Shown here one piece after another: positions 25,240 through 35,854 of a DNA stretch of 60,740 nt. The notes under the pieces are model-generated. The model was not told where the DNA came from and did not search any database. It saw nothing but the letters and a program-made list of their open reading frames with translations. Location: positions 1 to 60,740 of the forward strand of contig JAWLBY010000023.1 in NCBI GenBank assembly GCA_041687455.1, given 5' to 3'. A program made the translations under genes and the position numbers. Origin of the DNA: JAWLBY01 sp041687455. GTDB taxonomy: Bacteria; Pseudomonadota; Gammaproteobacteria; Xanthomonadales; Xanthomonadaceae. Position 1 is the first letter of the stretch. The number at the start of each line of letters is the position of its first letter.

Positions 25240-27012
25240 TTACGCCGAGAACTGCAGCCGGGCCAGATCGGCGTAGAGCCCGCCCTGGGCGATCAGTTCG
25301 TCGTGCTTGCCCTGCGCGACGATCCGGCCCTGGTCGATCACGACGATGCGATCGGCGCTGCGGACCGTTGCGAGCCGGTGCGCGATCACCAGTGTCGTGC
25401 GTCCCTGCACGAGCCGTTCCAGCGCCTGCTGGATGGCGCGCTCGCTGGCGGCGTCGAGAGCGCTGGTAGCCTCGTCGAGCAACAGTACCGGCGCATCCTT
25501 CAACACTGCACGGGCGATCGCCAGACGTTGTTGCTGACCACCGGACAGGCGCACGCCGCGCTCGCCGAGATAGGTTGCATATCCGTCCGGCAATGCGGCG
25601 ATGAACTCGTGTGCCTCGGCGCTGCGTGCCGCCGCGACGACCGCGTCCTGGTCCGCGTCCAGCCGGCCATAGCGGATGTTGTCGGCGGCATCGGCGGCGA
25701 AGATCGTCGGATGCTGCGGCACCAGCGCAAGCTGGTCGCGCAGCGCGATCGGATCGATCTCGCGGAGGTCGACACCGTCGATCAGGATCCGGCCGGCCTG
25801 CGGGTCGTAGAAGCGCATCAGCAACTGCAACACGGTGCTCTTGCCGGCGCCCGACGGGCCGACCAGCGCGACCGTTTCACCCGGTGCGATGCGCAGATCG
25901 AACTCGTGCAGCGCCGGCGCATCGGGACGCGATGGATAGCTGAACCCGACGCCCTCGAAGCGGATTTCGCCGCGCAGCGGCGACGGCAGCGGCCGGCTGT
26001 TCGCCGGCAGTGCGATCGCCGGCTGCTCGGCCAGCAGTTCGTCGATCCGACCGATGCCGCCGGATGCGCGCTGCACCTCGGCCCAGACTTCGCTCAGCGC
26101 ACCGATCGACCCTGCACCGATCACCGCATACAGCACGAACTGGCTCAGCACGCCGGCGGTCATGCGGCCGGCGACGACATCCTTGGCACCGACCCACAGC
26201 ACCGCCGTGATCGCGCCGAACACGAGCAGGATCACGACCGCGGTCAGCCAGGCCTGGGTCCGGATCCGCCGCCGCGCGGCACCGAGCGCTGCCAGCAGGG
26301 CCTGGTCGAAGCGATCGGTTTCGAACTGCTCTCGGGCGAAACTCTGCACGGTGTGCATCGCACCGAGCGTTTCCGCCGCCCGCGCGTTGGCGTCGGCGGT
26401 ACGATCCTGGCTTTCCCGCGCAATCTTCTGCACCCGGCGGCCGAACAGCACGATCGGCAGCACGACCAGCGGAATGCCGACGGCAGCGAGCCCTGCAAGA
26501 CGCGGGCTGGTCAACGCGAGCATCACCGCACTGCCGGCGAACGTGACGACGCTGCGCAGCGCGATCGAGATGGTCGAGCCGATCACGCTGCGGATCTGCT
26601 CCGAATCGGCCGATAGGCGGGACACCAGTTCGCCACTGCGATTGCGATCGTAGAAGCCGAGATCGAGTCGCAGCAGATGGCTGTAGAGGCGGCGCCGCAG
26701 GTCGGCGATTGCACGCTCACCGAGCAGGCTGACGAAGAAGAAGCGACCGGCGGTCGCGACCGCGAGCAGCGCCGCCACCGCGAACAGGCCGATGAACCAG
26801 CGATCGATCGCGGCCGGATCGTCACCGGCGAAGCCGTGGTCGATCATCAGCCGCACCGCGACCGGCAGGCTCAGGGTCGCAGTCGAGGACAGCGCCAGGA
26901 AGCCGATCCAGCCGATCACGAGGCGGCGATGCGGCCGCAACAGCGGCAGCAACTGGCGCAGGCTCGACAGAGCACGACGGCGGTCGGTTCGTGTGGTTTC
27001 GCTTTCGGCCAT
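25240..27012 (-). CDS. ABC exporter with fused membrane and ATPase domains (MsbA-like)
   Basis: 590 residues from ATG 27012. Six membrane helices occupy ~30-310 (type I exporter fold). The ATPase domain has Walker A GPSGAGKST, Q-loop LALVPQHPTIF, signature LSGGQQQRLAIARA, Walker B VLLLDEATSALD and switch histidine VIAHRLATV. It is a homodimeric half-transporter of the MsbA/LapB-exporter class, sending lipid or another hydrophobic compound across the inner membrane. The substrate is unknown; no lpxK neighbour argues for the true lipid A flippase here. Confidence 0.9.
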   Translation of the reverse strand: MAESETTRTDRRRALSSLRQLLPLLRPHRRLVIGWIGFLALSSTATLSLPVAVRLMIDHGFAGDDPAAIDRWFIGLFAVAALLAVATAGRFFFVSLLGERAIADLRRRLYSHLLRLDLGFYDRNRSGELVSRLSADSEQIRSVIGSTISIALRSVVTFAGSAVMLALTSPRLAGLAAVGIPLVVLPIVLFGRRVQKIARESQDRTADANARAAETLGAMHTVQSFAREQFETDRFDQALLAALGAARRRIRTQAWLTAVVILLVFGAITAVLWVGAKDVVAGRMTAGVLSQFVLYAVIGAGSIGALSEVWAEVQRASGGIGRIDELLAEQPAIALPANSRPLPSPLRGEIRFEGVGFSYPSRPDAPALHEFDLRIAPGETVALVGPSGAGKSTVLQLLMRFYDPQAGRILIDGVDLREIDPIALRDQLALVPQHPTIFAADAADNIRYGRLDADQDAVVAAARSAEAHEFIAALPDGYATYLGERGVRLSGGQQQRLAIARAVLKDAPVLLLDEATSALDAASERAIQQALERLVQGRTTLVIAHRLATVRSADRIVVIDQGRIVAQGKHDELIAQGGLYADLARLQFSA

Positions 27013-27184
27013 GCGTTCGGTCAGGGCCCTGACAGGCAAGCGGCGAATCGTAGCGGTTGCGGGCGGACGATGCACGCAGGCAGAGCGCGCAGCGGCATTC
27101 CGCTCCGCGGATCAACCGTCCGCAGCGAACACGACATCGGCAGCGGCGGCGGCCCGGTCAGCGAGCTGCAGCCAGCGCAATCGT

Positions 27185-28300
27185 TCAGCCACGCTCCTCG
27201 AGTGTCATGCCGGACTCCGGATCATCGCTCGGCGCCGGTGGCGGCCCCTGCAGCCGGATCCGCAACGACAGATCGGTGCGCGAATCGGCGTGTTCCATTG
27301 CCTCGCTGTAGCTGATCCGACCGTTGGCGTAGAGCCGGTACAGCGACTCGTCGAAGGTCAGCATGCCGTGTTCGAGGCTCTGCTTCATCGCTTCCTTGAT
27401 CGTCGCGATCTCGCCTTTCTCGATCAGGTCGGCGACATACGGCGTGGACAGCAGGATCTCGACCGCCGGCACCCGCTTGCCGTTGCGGCCGCGCAGCAGG
27501 CGCTGCGAGATCACGCCCTTCAGGTTCAGCGACAGGTCGATCAGCAACTGGTGGCGAGCGGTATCGGGGAAGAAGTTGATGATCCGGTCGAGTGTCTGGT
27601 TGGCATTGTTCGCGTGCAGTGTCGACAGGCACAGGTGGCCGGTTTCGGCGTAGGCGATCGCGGCCTGCATCGTTTCGCGGTCGCGGATCTCGCCGATCAT
27701 GATCACGTCGGGCGCTTCCCGCATCGCGTTCTTCAGCGCCGCGGAATAGCTCATCGTGTCGAGTCCGACTTCGCGCTGGTCGACGATCGACTGCTTGTGC
27801 TCGTGCAGGTACTCCATCGGGTCTTCGACCGTCAGGATGTGGCCGGTCTTGCGCGCGTTGCGGTAGTCGATCATCGATGCCAGCGTGGTCGACTTGCCCG
27901 ACCCGCTGGCGCCGACCACGAGGATCAGGCCGCGCGGGTACATGATCAGCTCGCTCAGGATCGGCGGCAGGTTCAGTTCATCGAGCGACGGGATCCGGCT
28001 CGTCACGTAGCGGATGGCCATCGCGACGTTGCCGCGCTGGCGGTAGATGTTGATCCGGAAGCGGCCGGTGTCGGGCAGGCCGATCGCGAGGTTCATCTCC
28101 ATCGTCTGCTCGAAATCGCGCTGCTGCCGATCGCTCATGATCGAGTAGGCGAGGTCGCGAACCGCATCGGTCGCAAGCGGCGTTTCGCCGAGATGGCGCG
28201 TCTCGCCGTCGATCTTTACGCTCGGCGGGGCGCCGACCGAGAAGAAGATGTCCGAGGCGTTCTCGGCGGCCATCAGCCGGAGGTACTGGGTCAGTTCCAT
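27185..28300 (-). CDS. pilU: Type IV pilus retraction ATPase-like protein PilU
   Basis: 371 residues. The secretion-ATPase fold shows Walker A at 130-138 (GASGSGKST), the Asp box EDPMEYLHEHKQSIVDQREV, Walker B region EAPDVIMIGEIRDRETM and the His box ETGHLCLSTLHANNANQTLD. The 'HKQSIVDQREVGLDT' and 'YAETGHLCLSTLHANNANQ' segments, and the extended C-terminus, fit PilU better than PilT. PilU assists PilT in pilus retraction for twitching. pilT is not adjacent, unlike in many relatives. Confidence 0.9.
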   Translation of the reverse strand: MELTQYLRLMAAENASDIFFSVGAPPSVKIDGETRHLGETPLATDAVRDLAYSIMSDRQQRDFEQTMEMNLAIGLPDTGRFRINIYRQRGNVAMAIRYVTSRIPSLDELNLPPILSELIMYPRGLILVVGASGSGKSTTLASMIDYRNARKTGHILTVEDPMEYLHEHKQSIVDQREVGLDTMSYSAALKNAMREAPDVIMIGEIRDRETMQAAIAYAETGHLCLSTLHANNANQTLDRIINFFPDTARHQLLIDLSLNLKGVISQRLLRGRNGKRVPAVEILLSTPYVADLIEKGEIATIKEAMKQSLEHGMLTFDESLYRLYANGRISYSEAMEHADSRTDLSLRIRLQGPPPAPSDDPESGMTLEERG

Positions 28301-28345
28301 GTCGGGCCGGTCACTGGGCTCGGCTGAGCATAACGGGAACGCGCC

Positions 28346-28951
28346 TTACCGTGCAGTCGATTCGTTGATCGCGCGCAACGATGCGCGGCCCCGCGACAGG
28401 TCGCGCAGTGCCTGTTGCAGGCGCTCGACCCGGTCGAGTGGCACGCGGATCGTCAGCAGCAGTCCGTCGGCATCGAAGCGCTCGACGAGCTTTTCGACGG
28501 CGTGTGCCTTCAGCAGGCCGTGCACGGCACCGCTCAGTGCGAACTCGCAGCGCAGCTCGAACTCGGCATGGTCGATCAGCTCGACCCGCTCGGCCACCCG
28601 CAGGCACTCCGCGACCGCACCGCCATACGCGCGGACCAGTCCGCCGGCGCCGAGCTTGACGCCGCCGAACCAGCGGATCACGACCGCCATCACGCCGTCG
28701 AGACCGCTGCCGTCGATCGCGGCGAGGATCGGACGTCCAGCCGTGCCGCCGGGCTCGCCATCGTCGGAGAACCGGTACTGCTGGCCAATCCGATATGCCC
28801 AGCAGTTGTGGGTCGCGGTCGGATCGGATACTTCGGCCAGGAACGCGAGCGCCGCCTCCGGCGTGTCGACCGGCGCGGCGAGCGCCAGGAAGCGGCTCTT
28901 CCTGACCTCGAGCAGATGCTGGCAGCGCGCCGCCAGCGTGAAACGGCTCAC
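28346..28951 (-). CDS. YigZ/IMPACT family protein
   Basis: 201 residues from GTG 28951. The UPF0029/IMPACT domain is clear: KSRFLALAAPVDT, THNCWAYRIG, RFSDDGEPGGTAGRPILAAI and the FGGVKLGAGGLVRAYGGAV motif, followed by the smaller C-terminal DUF1949-type domain. Function in bacteria is poorly known; eukaryotic IMPACT regulates the GCN2 kinase. It is separated from pilU by 45 bp, both leftward. Confidence 0.9.
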   Translation of the reverse strand: MSRFTLAARCQHLLEVRKSRFLALAAPVDTPEAALAFLAEVSDPTATHNCWAYRIGQQYRFSDDGEPGGTAGRPILAAIDGSGLDGVMAVVIRWFGGVKLGAGGLVRAYGGAVAECLRVAERVELIDHAEFELRCEFALSGAVHGLLKAHAVEKLVERFDADGLLLTIRVPLDRVERLQQALRDLSRGRASLRAINESTAR

Positions 28952-28996
28952 CTGGTTGCGCCCATCAACCGCGCATCATGGTCCGGACCGTACGGC

Positions 28997-30427
<1,431 letters not shown>

Positions 30428-30434
30428 CGTGGTT

Positions 30435-30440
30435 CTCCTT
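30435..30440 (-). promoter_or_regulatory. Shine-Dalgarno of the aldehyde dehydrogenase gene, inside the repeat
   Basis: AAGGAG (plus-strand CTCCTT) seven bases before the ATG at 30427. The surrounding bases (…CTCCTTGG then a short spacer then TTCGTCCTTCG) match the repeat units, which carry AAGGAG too. Confidence 0.85.
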
Positions 30441-30765
30441 GGCGGTGTCGCGCGTTCGTCCTTCGATACCTCAGGACGAACGGTTGCGCGTTGTCAGCAG
30501 GTGCGGGCGGCTGCGAGCGGATGGGTGGCAATTCGTCCGAGCAAGTCGTCCTCCTTGGCGTCCGGCGCGTTCGTCCTTCGATACCTCAGGACGAACGGTT
30601 GCGCGTTGTCATCAGGTGCGGGCGGCTGCGAGCGGATGGGTGGCAATGTCACGAAGCAAAGTCGTCCTCCTTGGCATCCGGCGGGTTCGTCCTTCGATAC
30701 CTCAGGACGAACGGTTGCGCGTTGTCAGCAGGTGCGGGCGGGCTGCGAGCGGATGGGTGGCAATG

Positions 30766-30865
30766 NNNNNNNNNNNNNNNNNNNNNNNNNNNNNNNNNNN
30801 NNNNNNNNNNNNNNNNNNNNNNNNNNNNNNNNNNNNNNNNNNNNNNNNNNNNNNNNNNNNNNNNN
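30766..30865. other. Assembly gap (100 N) in the 116-bp array
   Basis: Placeholder of exactly 100 N. The flanking cores are 123 known bases apart (one unit has an extra G), predicting a true gap of about 109 bp plus a multiple of 116. Confidence 0.9.
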
Positions 30866-30996
30866 GCAATGTCACGAAGCAAAGTCGTTCTCCTTGGCAT
30901 CCGGCGGGTTCGTCCTTCGATACCTCAGGACGAACGGTTGCGCGTTGTCAGCAGGTGCGGGCGGCTGCGAGCGGACGGGCTGCAATGTCACGAAGC

Positions 30997-31096
30997 NNNN
31001 NNNNNNNNNNNNNNNNNNNNNNNNNNNNNNNNNNNNNNNNNNNNNNNNNNNNNNNNNNNNNNNNNNNNNNNNNNNNNNNNNNNNNNNNNNNNNNNN
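30997..31096. other. Second assembly gap (100 N) in the 116-bp array
   Basis: Placeholder of exactly 100 N. The flanking cores are 116 known bases apart, so the true gap should be a whole multiple of 116 bp. Confidence 0.9.
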
Positions 31097-31560
31097 AAAG
31101 TCGTTCTCCTTGGCATCCGGCGGGTTCGTCCTTCGATACCACGGGACGAACGGTTGCGCGTTGTCAGCAGGTGCGGGCGGCTGCGAGCGGATGGGGGGCA
31201 ATGTCACGAAGCAAAGTCGTTCTCCTTGGCATCCGGCGGGTTCGTCCTTCGATACCACGGGACGAACGGTTGCGCGTTGTCAGCAGGTGCGGGCGGCTGC
31301 GAGCGGATGGGCTGCAATGTCACGAAGCAAAGTCGTCCTCCTTGGCATCCGGCGGGTTCGTCCTTCGATACCTCAGGGCGAACAGTCACGCTTCGTCATC
31401 AGGTAAGGTGCGGCCGCGAGCCGGAGGATTTCCCACGAGCAGCCTTCGCCACGCAGTGCCAGCTCCAATTGGCCCGATCGGCGAGACAAGGGTGGGGCCG
31501 TTCGTCCTGAGGTATCGAAGGACGAATGGCGGCATGCGGTCGAACCGGCGCGCGCTTGCA

Positions 31561-31872
31561 TCATCGCAGGTACTCCGGCAACGGATTCCGCGTGCCCCAC
31601 GCATGCTGCCGGATCGCTTTCCAATCCCCACGGGTCAGAGCCTCCTTCTTGCGTCGACCCCAGCCCTTGATCTGTCGCTCCGCGGCAAGTGCTTCGTCAC
31701 GCGTCTCGAATGCCTGCGACCACACGAGCGTGACCGGCAGCCGCGACTTCGTGTAGCAGCGGGGAATCGCGCCAGTGGAATGCAGGCCGATGCGTCGCTC
31801 TAGCTCATCGGTGTGGCCGACGTAGTACGAGCCGTCGGCACACCTCAGCATGTAGGCAAAGAACGGCAGCAT
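31561..31872 (-). CDS. Small GIY-YIG nuclease-like protein
   Basis: 103 residues, the normal size of stand-alone UPF0213-type proteins. FAYMLRCADGSYYVGHTDEL is the GIY-YIG core in its YML…YYVG form, followed by R in the helix (ELERRIGLH), RLPVTLVWSQ, and AAERQIKGWGRRKKEAL. The glutamate-bearing segment is kept. The cellular role of these small proteins is not known. It sits between the repeat array and the acetolactate synthase-like gene, 43 bp from the latter's stop. Confidence 0.88.
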   Translation of the reverse strand: MLPFFAYMLRCADGSYYVGHTDELERRIGLHSTGAIPRCYTKSRLPVTLVWSQAFETRDEALAAERQIKGWGRRKKEALTRGDWKAIRQHAWGTRNPLPEYLR

Positions 31873-31915
31873 CGCGCTGGCTCAGCGCACAGCTTCGCTC
31901 CGGGCATTCGCGGCA

Positions 31916-33556
31916 TCACAGCTTCGCCGACAGCTCCTTGATTTCCCGATTCAGGATCCGGTCGTTGTCCGAATAATCGATCGGCACCTCGATCAGGTCG
32001 AATCCCGGTGTTTCGAGCGTCTTCGCGAGCAGCGGCGCGAACTCCGCGGCACTCGCCGGCCGATGGCCGCGGGCGCCGTAGCTTTCGGCGTACTTGACGA
32101 AGTCCGGGTTGCCCATGTCCATGCCGAAGTTCGGGAAGTCCATGTTGGCCTGCTTCCACTTGATCATGCCGTAGGCGTTGTCGCGCAGCACGATCATCGT
32201 CATGTTGAGGTTCAGGCGGACCGCCGTCTCGATCTCCTGCGAATTCATCATGAATCCACCGTCACCGGCCAGTGCGACAACCTTGCGTTCGGGGCAGACC
32301 ATCTTCGCCGCCATGCCGGACGGCAGGCCGGCGCCCATCGTCGCCAGTGCGTTGTCGAGCAGCAGCGTGTTCGGCTGGTTGCAGCGGTAGTAGCGCGCGA
32401 ACCAGATCTTGTACATGCCGTTGTCGAGGCACAGGATGTCGTTCGGGCCGAGCACCTTGCGGATGTCGGCGACCAGACGCTGTGGATAGATCGGGAAACG
32501 GTCGTCGTCGGCGCCTTCTGCCAGATGCGCGAGCAGGTGTTCGCGAACCTTGTCGAAGTACTTGAAATCCCAGTGGCTCTGCGGCTCGACGCGCTGTTTG
32601 ATGCGCCACACCGAGTTGCCGATGTCGCCGATCACCTCGACCTGCGGGAAATACACCGTGTCGACCTCGGCGCCCATGTAGTTGACGTGGATCACCGTGC
32701 GGTGGCCCTGGCGCATGAAGAACGGTGGCTTCTCGATCACGTCGTGGCCGACGTTGATGATGCAGTCGGCGTTCTCGATCGCGCGATGGACGAAGTCGCC
32801 GGCCGACAGCGCGGCGTTGCCGAGCCACAGCGGGTGCATCTCGTCGATGACACCCTTGCCCATCTGGGTGGTGAAGAACGGAATGCCGAGCTTGTCGACG
32901 AACTCGCGCAGCATCTTCGAGGTGGTCTTGCGGTTGGCGCCGGCGCCGACCATCAGCAGCGGGCGTTTGGCGTTGGTGATCGCCTCGCAGGCATAGGCGA
33001 TCGATTTGTCGTCGGCCACCGGACGGCGCGAATGGCTCTTCGGGATCAGGATCGCCTCGCTGTGCTCGTCGGCGATATCCTCCGGCAGCTCGAGGTGGGT
33101 GGCGCCCGGACGCTCTTCCTCGGCGCGCCGGAAGGCCTCGCGGACCCGCGCCGGGATGTTGTCGGCGGACACGATCTGCTTCGTGTACTTGGTCAGCGGC
33201 TTCATCATGTCGACGATGTCGACGATCTGGAAATGCCCCTGCTTGCTGGCCTTGACCGGCTTCTGGCCGGTGATCATCAGCATCGGCATCGCGCCGAGCT
33301 GAGCGTAGGCGGCAGCGGTGACGAAATTCGTCGCGCCCGGCCCGAGCGTCGACAGGCAGACGCCGGCACGGCCGGTCAGGCGGCCGTAGGTCGCCGCCAT
33401 GAATCCCGCGCCCTGTTCGTGGCGGGTCAGGATCAGCTTGATGGTTGACGTGCGCAGCGACTCCAGCATGTCGAGATTTTCTTCGCCCGGAATACCGAAG
33501 ATGTACTCGACACCTTCAGCTTCGAGCGCGCGAACGAACAGATCCGACGCCTTCAT
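31916..33556 (-). CDS. Acetolactate synthase large subunit-like ThDP enzyme
   Basis: 546 residues from ATG 33556, with AGGGGAG just upstream. The ThDP-activating glutamate lies in LTRHEQGAGFMAATYGRLTG; the FAD/ThDP core shows LGPGATNFVTAAAYAQLGAM and QKPVKASKQGHFQIVDIVDM; the ThDP-binding motif is GDGGFMMNSQEIETAVRLNL and N in RDNAYGMIKWKQ. This is the AHAS/AlsS clade that joins two pyruvates. No regulatory ilvN subunit is nearby, so it is more like a catabolic or specialised member. An aldehyde dehydrogenase gene lies downstream in the same orientation, separated by the GIY-YIG gene and the repeat array. Confidence 0.88.
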   Translation of the reverse strand: MKASDLFVRALEAEGVEYIFGIPGEENLDMLESLRTSTIKLILTRHEQGAGFMAATYGRLTGRAGVCLSTLGPGATNFVTAAAYAQLGAMPMLMITGQKPVKASKQGHFQIVDIVDMMKPLTKYTKQIVSADNIPARVREAFRRAEEERPGATHLELPEDIADEHSEAILIPKSHSRRPVADDKSIAYACEAITNAKRPLLMVGAGANRKTTSKMLREFVDKLGIPFFTTQMGKGVIDEMHPLWLGNAALSAGDFVHRAIENADCIINVGHDVIEKPPFFMRQGHRTVIHVNYMGAEVDTVYFPQVEVIGDIGNSVWRIKQRVEPQSHWDFKYFDKVREHLLAHLAEGADDDRFPIYPQRLVADIRKVLGPNDILCLDNGMYKIWFARYYRCNQPNTLLLDNALATMGAGLPSGMAAKMVCPERKVVALAGDGGFMMNSQEIETAVRLNLNMTMIVLRDNAYGMIKWKQANMDFPNFGMDMGNPDFVKYAESYGARGHRPASAAEFAPLLAKTLETPGFDLIEVPIDYSDNDRILNREIKELSAKL

Positions 33557-33614
33557 GCCCTTCTCCCCTGGGATGATCCCGAAGCGGGCATTCTTGGCCG
33601 CGCGTTGCGGCAGG

Positions 33615-34970
33615 TCAATCGTTGCGTTCGCGCGGATCCGGCATGAACTCGGTGATTTGCGCGCGCGCGCTGCCGTCGGCAAGTTGCGCGGTGACCTGTT
33701 GGCCGATCTCCAGATCCGAGATCGAACGCAGCACGCGGCCGTCCTCGGCCCTCAGGATCGAGTATCCGCGCGCGAGTGTCGCCAGCGGCGATACCGCATG
33801 CAGTGCACGGGCCAGCGCCATTGCTGCCCGGCCGTCGCGGGTCAGTCGCAGTGCAATGGTGTTCTGCAGGCGTTGCTTGCCGGCCTGCAGTCGCTCGTGC
33901 AGCAGCGCCAGACGGCGCCGCGGATGTACCGACTGCATGCGAGATTGCAGGTATTCGAGCCGGTGCCGCAGCGCAGCACGGCGCCGCAGGTCGATCGCCG
34001 CGAGGCGGGTATGCAGATCGAGCAGCCGCATGCGGTCGCGGGCCAGGCGTGCCTGAGGGCGCTGGGCGGACAGCCGCAGATGGAGTTGGTCGATGCGCTG
34101 CGCGCCGGTCTGCTGTCGCCGTTGCTGGCAGAACTGCAGTCGCTGCCACAGTGTCTGCAGCCGGCCGAGCAGGTCGGGTCGATCCGGCGTCAACGCCTCG
34201 GCGGCCGCCGACGGCGTCGGAGCGCGCAGGTCGGCGACGAATTCGGCGATGCAGCTATCGATCTCGTGTCCGATCGCGCAGGCGATCGGCGTTCGGCAGG
34301 CGGCGATCGCGCGCGCCAGCGCTTCATCGTTGAATGCCTGCAGATCTTCCAGCGAACCGCCGCCGCGGGTCAGCAGCAGTGCGTCGTAGCGCTGCGAGCG
34401 ATCGGCGCGCTCGAGCATCGCCCGAACCTGCGCCGCAGCGCCTTCGCCCTGCACCGGTACCGGCAGCAGTTCGACTTCGAGCAGCGGAAAGCGCCGGCCG
34501 AGCACCGACAGCACGTCGTGGATCGCTGCTCCGCGCGGCGATGAAATGACACCGAGCCGCTGGATCCAGCGCGGCATCGACTGCTTGCGGGCAGTGTCGA
34601 ACAGCCCCTCGGCTTCGAGCTTGCGCTTGAGTTCGTCGAGCGTGCGCTGCAACGCGCCTTCGCCGGCCGGTTCCAGATGGTCGAGGATCAACTGGTAGTC
34701 GCCGCGCGGTTCGTACAGCGTGACCCGGCCGCGCGCGCGGACGAGCTGTCCGTCGGCCGGCCTGAAGCGCAGCCACTGGCTTTTCGGTCGAAACAGCGCG
34801 CAACGGACCTGCGCGTGGCGATCCTTGAGGCTGAAATACAGGTGCCCGGACGCCGGACGCGACAGGTTGCACAGCTCGCCCTCGATCTCGACGGCAGGGA
34901 ACGTGTCCTCGAGCAGCGAACGCGCCAATGCGTTGAGCTGGCTCGGCGTCAGGGTCGTGCTGTCGTTCAA
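33615..34970 (-). CDS. xseA: Exodeoxyribonuclease VII large subunit
   Basis: 451 residues, the usual length. An N-terminal OB fold (FPAVEIEGELCNLSRPASGH then LYFSLKDRHAQVRCALFR) is followed by the catalytic domain with RLGVISSPRGAAIHDVL, LLLTRGGGSLEDLQAFNDE, IACAIGHEIDSCIAEFVADL and APTPSAAAE, then a long coiled coil and the LARGYSIL C-terminal motif. With XseB it degrades single-stranded DNA and acts in mismatch and recombination repair; xseB is not in the window. The start is a TTG at 34970 without a strong ribosome site, so a slightly different start is possible. Confidence 0.93.
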   Translation of the reverse strand: MNDSTTLTPSQLNALARSLLEDTFPAVEIEGELCNLSRPASGHLYFSLKDRHAQVRCALFRPKSQWLRFRPADGQLVRARGRVTLYEPRGDYQLILDHLEPAGEGALQRTLDELKRKLEAEGLFDTARKQSMPRWIQRLGVISSPRGAAIHDVLSVLGRRFPLLEVELLPVPVQGEGAAAQVRAMLERADRSQRYDALLLTRGGGSLEDLQAFNDEALARAIAACRTPIACAIGHEIDSCIAEFVADLRAPTPSAAAEALTPDRPDLLGRLQTLWQRLQFCQQRRQQTGAQRIDQLHLRLSAQRPQARLARDRMRLLDLHTRLAAIDLRRRAALRHRLEYLQSRMQSVHPRRRLALLHERLQAGKQRLQNTIALRLTRDGRAAMALARALHAVSPLATLARGYSILRAEDGRVLRSISDLEIGQQVTAQLADGSARAQITEFMPDPRERND

Positions 34971-35112
34971 GGCGGTGCGGGACGGGCCGATGGCCGGGCA
35001 GGATACCGCAGCCTCCGCCGCTTACCGAGCGGACCGAACCGGACGCGCGCGGGGTGAAGATCATTGCCCGCCGCGTTAAGCTCGCGCGGCATCGAACGGA
35101 ATGGAGGCCGCC

Positions 35113-35808
35113 ATGAGCGGAGCATTACAGGGGAAGGTGGTGGCCGTGACCGGCGGGCTCGGCGCGCTGGGCAGCGCGGCGGTCGACGCGCTGATTACCG
35201 CCGGTGCGCGCGTTGCGCTGCTCGATCGGGCCGAAGCCGAACGGCAGGCGAGTGCCGAACTGCTCGTTCTCGGCGGCATCGACCTGGCCGAGCCGGCAGC
35301 GGCCGAAGCCGCGATCGCGCGGGTCGCCGATCAGTTCGGCGGACTCGATGCGCTGGTCAACATCGCCGGCGGCTTCCGCTGGGAAACCGTCGCTGCCGGC
35401 AGCATCGACACCTGGGATCTGCTGTATCGGATCAACGTGCGTACCTGCGTCAGCGCCAGCCGGGCGGCGCTGCCGCACCTGCTGGCGCGTGGCGGCGGTC
35501 GCGTCGTCAACATCGGCGCGATGGGGGCACTGAAGGGCACCAACGGCATGGGCGCCTACGCCGCGTCGAAGGCGGGCGTGATGCGTTTCACCGAGGCGCT
35601 CGCCGACGAGCTGAAGGACCGCGCGATCACCGTGAATGCAGTGCTGCCGAGCATCATCGACACCGAGCAGAACCGGGCCGACATGCCGGACGCCGATTTC
35701 TCCCGCTGGGTATCGCCGTCGGCGCTGGCCGACGTGATCGTGTTCCTGCTCGGTGACGGTGCGGCGGCGGTGACCGGCGCGCTGATCCCGGTGCCGGGGC
35801 GCGTCTGA
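35113..35808 (+). CDS. Short-chain dehydrogenase/reductase
   Basis: 231 residues from ATG 35113, with GGAGG 5 bp upstream; the ATG at 35101 lacks a site. The Rossmann motif is VTGGLGALGSA (TGxxxGxG), NAG appears as VNIAGGF, and the active site is Y-A-A-S-K in MGAYAASKAGVMRF with the preceding serine position replaced by glycine or alanine in NIGAMGAL. The end TGALIPVPGRV is typical. NAD(P)-dependent reductase of unknown substrate. The missing catalytic serine is unusual and may lower activity. Confidence 0.85.
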   Translation: MSGALQGKVVAVTGGLGALGSAAVDALITAGARVALLDRAEAERQASAELLVLGGIDLAEPAAAEAAIARVADQFGGLDALVNIAGGFRWETVAAGSIDTWDLLYRINVRTCVSASRAALPHLLARGGGRVVNIGAMGALKGTNGMGAYAASKAGVMRFTEALADELKDRAITVNAVLPSIIDTEQNRADMPDADFSRWVSPSALADVIVFLLGDGAAAVTGALIPVPGRV

Positions 35809-35854
35809 GGTTCGTCGGCAGCCGGATGCCTTCGTTTCCGGCCGGATAGCGGCG

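Larger units (their letters stand above)
30441..31527. repeat. 116-bp tandem repeat array with two assembly gaps
   Basis: The core TTCGTCCTTCGATACC starts at 30455, 30570, 30686, 30909, 31125, 31241 and 31357; uninterrupted spacings are 115, 116, 116 and 116. Each core is a hairpin (TTCGTCCT … AGGACGAA, loop ten bases). Two units have ACGGG in place of CTCAGG, keeping seven of the eight stem pairs. Each unit also carries CTCCTTGG, which is AAGGAG on the minus strand. A single inverted core closes the array at 31499-31527. Peptides read across it are artefacts, since 116 is not a multiple of three. Confidence 0.95.

Noticed and set aside
30441..31527. CRISPR array or repeat protein gene
   Set aside because: Units are identical through their length and 116 is not a multiple of three, so any open frame rotates and is broken by N runs.
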